DNA of 64,000 nucleotides, from contig NC_087067.1 of assembly GCF_963678635.1 (NCBI RefSeq), forward strand, positions 33,020,401 to 33,084,400, given 5' to 3'. Under the pieces are notes generated by a model. The model had not been told where the DNA came from and searched no databases. It saw only the letters and a program-made list of their open reading frames with translations. Made by a program: the position numbers and the translations under genes. Below are positions 57,074-64,000 of this stretch, piece by piece. Source of the stretch: Symsagittifera roscoffensis. Taxonomy: Eukaryota > Xenacoelomorpha > Acoela > Convolutidae. Position 1 is the first letter of the stretch, and every line of letters begins with the position of its first letter.

Positions 57074-57260
57074 ATCGCTTCTCGGCCTTTTGGCTAAGAT
57101 CATGTGTAGTATCTGTTCTTGTCAGCTTAATATCTGGCATGCTGGGCATAGCCTGGCACCAATATTAAACTGATTTTTACTTCCCGAGTTAACACCGAAG
57201 CTTGCTTCAGTTGACTCACGGATTGTCCCGGTCTTACACTACCATCGGGAGCAGTCCACG
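57074..57260 (+). ncRNA. U2: U2 snRNA, copy 31
   Basis: Consensus except the last base (gtccacg), as in copy 28. Confidence 0.93.
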
Positions 57261-58489
57261 TGAAAATTCTGAACCTGCAAATTACCTTAATAGAGTGAAG
57301 ATGTCAGTATGAAGAGTTTAATTGAGCCTGGTGAATTGCGCGAACGGCCATAACTTGCCCAAAAAACTTAAGACTTCCAAATTTTTCTATTTCTATCGTA
57401 AGACCATTGTCAAATCTTGGGGGACTGAAAAAATGAACCAATTTCGTCGAACCAGTTCAAAGTTATGAGTTCCTGAAAGCTCGGTGATGCCAAAAAGTTA
57501 AGCCTAATCGAGCGTGGTGCAAAAAACGAAAATTTCAAAATTTTTGTTCTTTTCTGTCTAAATTTTATTTTTTCAATATTGTATCAAAATTTTGGACTCA
57601 GAACAATTCCAACGAGCCCAAAACGACTTCTGTAGCTGCAGTGTTTGTGGAGTAATCATCAGTTGAAATTTTGGGGGGAGCTGAAATTCGGCCATTTTGT
57701 AAGAAAATCGACCTAAAAGCTAACTTTTAAGTTAGTGCAATTTTTTTCTTGCATTTTTCATAAAATGGGGTGCTCTCTGCTGTCTCAGAGTGCATTCAAA
57801 GAAACTTATCAAATAGATTTGAAAACTTACCTATTTAATAAGTTTATCACAACAATTAGGCTAAAAGCATCTATCAGTATCCTGGCTGGTATTCGACCAT
57901 ATGCCACTAACGTTGAGTGAGCGGCTATCATGCCATAGATGGTCATCTAAGACACCCTGTACACGCTCCGCCATAAAACTCATTGGGCCAAAAAATTCTG
58001 AAAATTGTCAATTTTTCAAATTTTGTTTGAATTGCATAAATTATAACGTGAGCGTGCAAAATTTTACATGGTATAAGAGCATATTTCTACTCTCGCGCGA
58101 GGGCGAGTGTTTTAAAAGTAATGTACATAGTTATATGCTAGTCAGGATATAAATGGAAGCGGAATTACTCAAATGCCTAAGGCAGAACCGCAGATTCTGT
58201 CTTTGTCCACATCGTTAAGCCCATGTCGTATGTAACGGCACAAACGCAGATGGTTATAATGTAGTCTACTGTACTCTTACGATAGATTTACTAGCCAGCA
58301 GGGGAGTTTTGTTAGGGCGAAGTGTCATTATGGCTACCTCTTTTCAATTTTCCCCCTTGACCTTTCATAAGTTGGTCCGGGAGCAACCCAGCTCTCAACC
58401 CAGTCGGATAAATATAAATTTTTATGATGCGAGCTGTTTTTTCATTGTTGTGTTCAAGGCATGTACCAAAATTGGGAAAAGGTTTAGTT

Positions 58490-58676
58490 ATCGCTTCTCG
58501 GCCTTTTGGCTAAGATCATGTGTAGTATCTGTTCTTGTCAGCTTAATATCTGGCATGCTGGGCAAAGCCTGGCACCAATATTAAACTGATTTTTACTTCC
58601 CGAGTTAACACCGAAGCTTGCTTCAGTTGACTCACGGATTGTCCCGGTCTTACACTACCATCGGGAGCAGTCCACC
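58490..58676 (+). ncRNA. U2: U2 snRNA, copy 32
   Basis: 187 nt. One change, gggcaaagcc, in the IIb loop. Confidence 0.92.
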
Positions 58677-59928
58677 TGAAAATTCTGAACCTGCAAATTA
58701 CCTTAATAGAGTGAAGATGTCAGTATGAAGTGTCTAATTGAGCCTGGTGAATTGCGCGAACGGCCATAACTTGCCCAAAAAACTTAAGACTTCCAAATTT
58801 TTCTATTTCTATCGTAAGACCATTGTCAAATCTTGGGGGACTGAAAAAATGAACCAATTTTGTCGAACCAGTTCAAAGTTATGAGTTCTTGAAAGCTCGG
58901 TGATGCCAAAAAGTTAAGCCTAATCGAGCGTGGTGCAAAAAAGGAAAATTTCAAAATTTTTGTTCTTTTCTGTCTAAATTTTATTTTTTCAATATTGTAT
59001 CAAAATTTTGGACTCAGAACAATTCCAACGAGCCCAAAACGACTTCTGTAGCTTCAGTGCTCGTGGAGTAATCATCAGTTGAAATTTTGGGGGGAGCTGA
59101 AATTCGGCCATTTTGTAAGAAAATCGACCTAAAAGCTAACTTTTAATTTAGTGCAATTATTTTCTTGCATTTTTCATAAAATGGGGTGCTCTCTGCTGTC
59201 GCAGAGTGCATTCAAAGAAACTTATCAAATAGATTTGAAAACTTACCTATTTAATAAGTTTATCACAACAATTAGGCTAAAAGCATCTATCAGTATCCTG
59301 GCTGGTATTCCACCATATGCCACTAACGTTGAGTGAGCGGCTATCATGCCATAGATGGTCATCTAAGACACCCTGTACACGCTCCGTAGGTTTTGACCAG
59401 CCGATATGGCCATAAAACTCATTGGGCCAAAAAAATTCTGAAAACTGTCAATTTTTCAAATTTTGTTTGAATTGCATAAATTATAACGTGAGCGTGCAAA
59501 ATTTTACATGGTATAAGAGCATATTTCTACTCTCGCGCGAGGGCGATTGTTTTAAAAGTAATGTACATAGTTATATGCTAGTCAGGATATAAATGGAAGC
59601 GGAATTACTCAAATGCCTAAGGCAGAACCGCAGATTCTGTCTTTGTCCACATCGTTAAGCCCATGTCGTATGTAACGGCACAAACGCAGATGGTTATAAT
59701 GTAGTCTACTGTACTCTTACGATAGATTTACTAGCCATCAGGGGAGTTTTGTTAGGGCGAAGTGTCATTATGGCTACCTCTTTTCAATTTTCCCCCTTGA
59801 CCTTTCATAAGTTGGTCCGGGAGCAACCCAGCTCTCAACCCAGTCGGATAAATATAAACTTTTATGATGCGAGCTGTTTTTTCATTGTTGTGTTCAAGTC
59901 ATATACCAAAATTGGGAAAGGTTTAGTT

Positions 59929-60115
59929 ATCGCTTCTCGGCCTTTTGGCTAAGATCATGTGTAGTATCTGTTCTTGTCAGCTTAATATCTGGCATGCTGG
60001 GCATAGCCTGGCACCAATATTAAACTGATTTTTACTTCACGAGTTAACACCGAAGCTTGCTTCAGTTGACTCACAGATTGTCCCGGTCTTACACTACCAT
60101 CGGGAGCAGTCCACC
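59929..60115 (+). ncRNA. U2: U2 snRNA, copy 33
   Basis: 187 nt. Changes cttcacgag just before stem III and ctcacagattg between III and IV. Core intact. Second promoter type. Confidence 0.9.
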
Positions 60116-61001
60116 TGAAAATTCTGAACCTGCAAATTACCTTAATAGAGTGAAGATGTCAGTATGAAGAGTCTAATTGAGCCTGGTGAATGGCGCGAAC
60201 GGCCATAACTTGCCCAAAAAACTCAAGACTTCCTAATTTTTCTATTTCTATCGTAAGACCATTGTCAAATCTTGGGGGACTGAAAAAATGAACCAATTTC
60301 GTCGAACCAGTTCAAAGTTATGAGTTCTTGAAAGCTCGGTGATGCCAAAAAGTTAAGCCTAATCGAGCGTGGTGCAAAAAACGAAAATTTCAAAATTTTT
60401 GTTCTTTTCTGTCTAAATTTTATTTTTTCAATATTGTATCAAAATTTTGGACTCAGAACAATTCCAACGAGCCCAAAACGACTTCTGTAGCTTCAGTGTT
60501 CGTGGAGTAATCATCAGTTGAAATTTTGGGGGGAGCTGAAATTCGGCCACTTTGGAAGAAAATCGACCTAAAAGCTAACTTCTAATTTAGTGCAATTTTT
60601 TTTCTTGCATTTTTCATAAAATGGGGTGCTCTCTGTACATAGTTATATGCTAGTCAGGATATAAATGGAAGCGGAATTACTCAAATGCCTAAGGCAGAAC
60701 CGCAGAATCTGTCTTTGTCCACATCGTTAAGCCCATGTCGTATGTAACGGCACAAACGCAGATGGTTATAATGTAGTCTACTGTACTCATACGATAGATT
60801 TACTAGCCAGCAGGGGAGTTTTGTAAGGGCTAAGTGTCCTTATGGCTACCTCTTTTCAATTTTCCCCCTTGACCTTTCATAAGTTGGTCCGGGAGCAACC
60901 CAGCTCTCAACCCAGTCGGATAAATATAAATTTTTATGATGCGAGCTGTTTTTTCATTGTTGTGTTCAAGGCATGTACCAAAATTGGGAAAAGGTTTAGT
61001 T
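59929..61001 (+). repeat. Short U2 unit (1073 bp) with a different deletion
   Basis: The spacer jumps from ggtgctctctg (ending 60635) to tacatagttatatgc, dropping ~345 bp including the retrotransposon target. The breakpoint differs from that of the 946-bp units, though it starts at the same ctctctg, so it is an independent event. Confidence 0.85.
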
Positions 61002-61188
61002 ATCGCTTCTCGGCCTTTTGGCTAAGATCATGTGTAGTATCTGTTCTTGTCAGCTTAATATCTGGCATGCTGGGCATAGCCTGGCACCAATATTAAACTG
61101 ATTTTTACTTCCCGAGTTGACACCGAAGCTTGCTTCAGTTGACTCACGGATTGTCCCGGTCTTACACTACCATCGGGAGCAGTCCACC
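61002..61188 (+). ncRNA. U2: U2 snRNA, copy 34 (last complete copy in window)
   Basis: 187 nt. One change, gagttgacacc, in stem III; it turns a pair in GAGTTAAC/GTTGACTC into a mismatch. Core otherwise intact. Confidence 0.9.
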
Positions 61189-62409
61189 TGAAATTTCTTA
61201 ACCTGCAAATTACCTTAATAGAGTGAAGATGTCAGTATGAAGAGTTTAATTGAGCCTGGTGAATTGCGCGAACGGCCATAACTTGCCCAAAAAACTTAAG
61301 ACTTCCAAATTTTTCTATTTCTACCGTAAGACCATTGTCAAATCTTGGGGGACTGAAAAAATGAACCAATTTCGTCGAACCAGTTCAAAGTTATGAGTTC
61401 TTGAAAGCTCGGTGATGCCAAAATGTTAAGCCTAATCGAGCGTGGTGCAAAAAACGAAAATTTCAAAATTTTTGTTCTTTTCTGTCTAAATTTTATTTTT
61501 TCAATATTGTATCAAAATTTTGGACTCAGAACAATTCCAACGAGCCCAAAACGACTTCTGTAGCTTCAGTGTTCGTGGAGTAATCATCAGTTGAAATTTT
61601 GGGGGGAGCTGAAATTCGGCCATTTTGGAAGAAAATCGACCTAAAAGCTAACTTTCAGTTAGTGCAATTTTTTTTCTTTAATTTTTCATAAAATGGTGTG
61701 CTCTCTGCTATCGCAGAGTGCATTCAAAGAAAACTTATCAAATAGATTTGAATACTTACCTATTTAATAAGTTTATCACATCAATTAGGCTAAAAGCATC
61801 TATCAGTATCCTGGCTGGTATTCCACCATATGCCACTAACGTTGAGTGAGCGGCTATCATGCCATAGATGGTCATCTAAGACACCCTGTACACGCTCCGT
61901 AGGTTTTGACCAGCCGATATGGCCATAAAACTCATTGGGCCAAAAAAATTCAGAAAATTGTCAATTTTTCAAATTTTGTTTGAATTGCATAAATTATAAC
62001 GTGACCGTGCAAAATTTTACATGGTATAAAAGCATATTTCTACTCTCGCGTGAGGGCGAGTGTTTTAAAAATAATGTACATAATATATGCTAGTCAGGAT
62101 ATAAATGGAAGCGGAATTACTCAAATGCCTAAGGCAGAACCGCAGATTCTGTCTTTGTCCACATCGTTAAGCCCATGTCGTATGTAACGGCACAAACGCA
62201 GATGGTTATAATGTAGTCTACTGTACTCTTACGATAGATTTACTAGCCAGCAGGGGAGTTTTGTTAGGGCGAAGTGTCATTATGGCTACCTCTTTTCAAT
62301 TTTCCCCCTTGACCTTTCATAAGTTGGTCCGGGAGCAACCCAGCTCTCAACCCAGTCGGATAAATATAAATTTTTATGATGCGAGCTGTTTTTTCATTGT
62401 TGTGTTCAA

Positions 62410-63220
62410 TTTCTATCATCGCTTTGGTATCAGTATATATGATGGATATCAAAGAAGTTATGATTTCTGGACAGCCTATGGCTGTTAAAACGTTCAAAAA
62501 GTAATCACGGTCCATACGGTCAAAAGCCTTACTGAAATCGATGGCTACCACACAATTAGATTTTCCGAGTTTTTCTTGAGCTAATCTAGCCCTAATTATG
62601 GCTGTATGAATACTGCGCTGTATGAATACTGAAGCAGTTAAACTGTTTTCAATTTTTGGGATGAGTTTTATTATTGAAATGAGAAATGACCTAGGTGCCG
62701 CTTTATTGTAGCACATCGAGTTAAATAATTCAGCAAGCAACGGAGCGAAAAAATTTGAGTGGCTTTTATACAAGTCTGAAGTAAGACCATCAGATCCAGG
62801 TGCGCTATTTTTATTTAATTTATTTATAGCTTGCTTCACTTCCTCTTCACCTATTGGCGAATTATTAAACATTTTGGTAATTTTCTTTATTCGTTTTGAA
62901 TTCCGCAGCCTAAAAACATTCAAAAGCTCCTCCCTAGGTGCGTAGTTGGCGTCAGCAACCGTTTCTTTATAGTAAATATTGGAGTAAAAGCTCGAGAATT
63001 CGTTCAAAATTTCATCAATGTCATTGGAAATTTCACCACTTTTCAGCTTTATTTGCTTAATACTTTTATTAACTTTGAAGTAACTTAGCAGTGATTTAAG
63101 CGCACCCGAATCACCATGGTTGAGGTCCAAATAAAATCCACGAATGGACTTAAATTTGGTCCTCAAGTCCATCTCATCTCGGAGAGAAGAGTAAGGACAG
63201 TTGGCCTGTCTAGAGGCCAA
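62410..63220 (-). pseudogene. Element C: N-terminal RT fragment
   Basis: Open frame with MDLRTKFKSIRGFYLDL, APGSDGLTSDLY, LIPKIENSL, then a gap in which the FRPISLLN motif is lost, and IHTAIIRARLAQEKLGKSN, DFSKAFDRMD. It ends at the junction with the U2 spacer, through which the frame happens to stay open for another 49 codons. No catalytic YADD. Confidence 0.75.
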
Positions 63221-63660
63221 CTGGGGCTGTCTGGTTGTCTCTGAATTGATGGAATGTATATCTGCAGGCGTACTACTTTGTAGGGGGCGATATCTTTATT
63301 CAATTGTCTATGGCCTTTAATGCATAAAAAACGCAACCAGTCACGAAGTCTGGCTTTAAATTTGTCGTATGTCCCTGATAATGGCAGTTTCAGAGACTCA
63401 TCAGACAGCCCCTGGAGTGTTTCTACCAGTTCTGAAGGCTTATTGTGCTCTCTAACTACGTTATAATTCAATTTCCAGTAACTTTGGCCATTTACATGCA
63501 TAAAATCTTGAAAATTTGAAAAACATGCATGTAATGCATTGTGGTCGCTATAATTTGTGTATAATGTAGTGAAGGTCGTTATTTCGTCAATTTTATTGCT
63601 AAAAATGTAGTCTAGACGCGATTCGGATTTTGATTTTTGGTCAAAATGGGTGGGATACAC
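63163..63660 (-). pseudogene. Element C: endonuclease C-terminal part
   Basis: Frame with SRLDYIFSNKIDEI, YSDHNALHACFSNF and the linker RLRDWLRFLC. It is shifted out of frame with the RT part near 63280 by a short deletion relative to copy B (ttgtagggggcg for ttgtatgtagggggcg). Confidence 0.75.
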
Positions 63661-63716
63661 TTTGTTCCAGACCTTGAAAAGGTCAAAGCATCCAATTGAT
63701 TCGAAAATGTTGCAAA

Positions 63717-63938
63717 TTATGTGATATCTTTGGACCCGCCGGTCACTACGATGTAATGCAAGATTGCATAATTCAGAACTTGATCGGCAGTTAAATCACC
63801 CCCAACCAAAATCAATGTATCTCTCCGTTGCTCGGCTAATTTGTTAGCTAGGCCAGTAAGGTCTGAGTAGTCCTTGCTGAGGGGATTGATATATATGGAG
63901 CAGTAAATGCTGCCAGATTCTGACTCTTTCAGAGCCAA
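63717..63938 (-). pseudogene. Element C: endonuclease middle part
   Basis: 73 codons with SGSIYCSIYINPLSKDYS and RRDTLILVGGD, then a frame slip (1-nt loss in ttaaatcaccccc) that destroys GGDFNC. It continues to the window end in the frame of the N-terminal endonuclease part. Confidence 0.7.
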
Positions 63939-64000
63939 AGCCGTGTGGCTTTGGTAAAAACTCTGAATTTTCCATTTATTGGGAAATAATAAAAGGTAAA

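Larger units (their letters stand above)
40670..62409 (+). repeat. U2 tandem array, segment 4 (U2 copies 20-34) to right array edge
   Basis: Fifteen U2 copies. Spacing is about 1440 bp up to copy 27, then 1416-1418 bp for copies 27-32. These units lack a 23-bp spacer segment, joined ctccg|ccataaaac at 52300, 53718, 55135, 56553 and 57970. The 33-34 spacing is 1073 bp because of a separate ~345-bp deletion. The last unit is cut off at 62409, about 65 bp before where U2 would start. Spacers show no genes. Confidence 0.95.
62410..64000 (-). mobile_element. L1/Tx1-like retrotransposon, copy C, 3'-truncated, continues past window
   Basis: Same family and orientation as A and B. The plus-strand junction is gtgttcaa|tttctatcatcg: the array stops in the U2 promoter region and the element begins inside the RT gene, so everything 3' of the RT middle (YADD, CCHC, 3' end) is missing. 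It has an internal rearrangement near 62615-62640 where ~140 nt of RT are replaced by a short duplicated ctgtatgaatac segment. The loss of the 3' rather than the 5' end means the junction is not a normal target-primed insertion. Confidence 0.88.

Noticed and set aside
3987-62409. Possible 5S rRNA, spliced-leader or other RNA gene within the spacer
   Set aside because: I looked for 5S, U1, U4, U5 and spliced-leader hallmarks and saw none with convincing order or structure.
3987-62409. CRISPR-like array
   Set aside because: The repeats are ~1.4-kb snRNA gene units, not short repeats with unique spacers.

Overview
This is metazoan-type nuclear DNA, dominated by a tandem array of U2 spliceosomal snRNA genes. 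No bacterial features (operons, ribosome binding sites, CRISPR) are visible. The species cannot be named from the sequence. The spacers are AT-rich, the snRNA 5' half is nearly identical to the animal U2 consensus, and the mobile elements are animal-type non-LTR and LTR retrotransposons.

Layout. (1) 1-3986 is a non-array left flank. It carries the 5' part of an apparent LTR-retroelement on the minus strand: a gag-like ORF that runs off the window at base 1, preceded by an overlapping small basic ORF, then about 1.6 kb of non-coding sequence with short repeats. (2) 3987-62409 is the U2 array. I count 34 U2 copies, all on the plus strand, mostly in about 1440-bp units. Variant units of about 946, 1073 and 1417 bp arose by internal spacer deletions. 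Many copies match the local consensus exactly; a few have lesions in the branch-site recognition sequence, Sm site or 5' end and look dead. (3) Three retrotransposon bodies interrupt the array. Two copies (A, 9723-13339; B, 36695-40669) of one L1/Tx1-like element sit antisense at exactly the same spacer position. One GC-richer Jockey/CR1-like element (16813-20504) sits in sense orientation about 0.1 kb upstream of a U2 gene and carries a 2A-like motif, a PHD-like finger, an apurinic endonuclease and a reverse transcriptase. (4) From 62410 to the end the array is replaced by a third L1/Tx1-like copy (C) that lacks its 3' end and continues past the window.

How it fits together. The array is the functional content: U2 snRNA genes kept similar by unequal exchange and conversion, visible as subfamilies of units that share deletions and promoter variants. 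The retrotransposons use the array as a harbour. The repeated use of one spacer site by the A/B family is the most interesting signal, because known U2-targeting non-LTR elements (Keno in the Tx1 clade, Utopia) make a target-specific lineage plausible. Nearly all short ORFs in the spacers and across the U2 genes are shadows of the repeat and are not annotated as genes.
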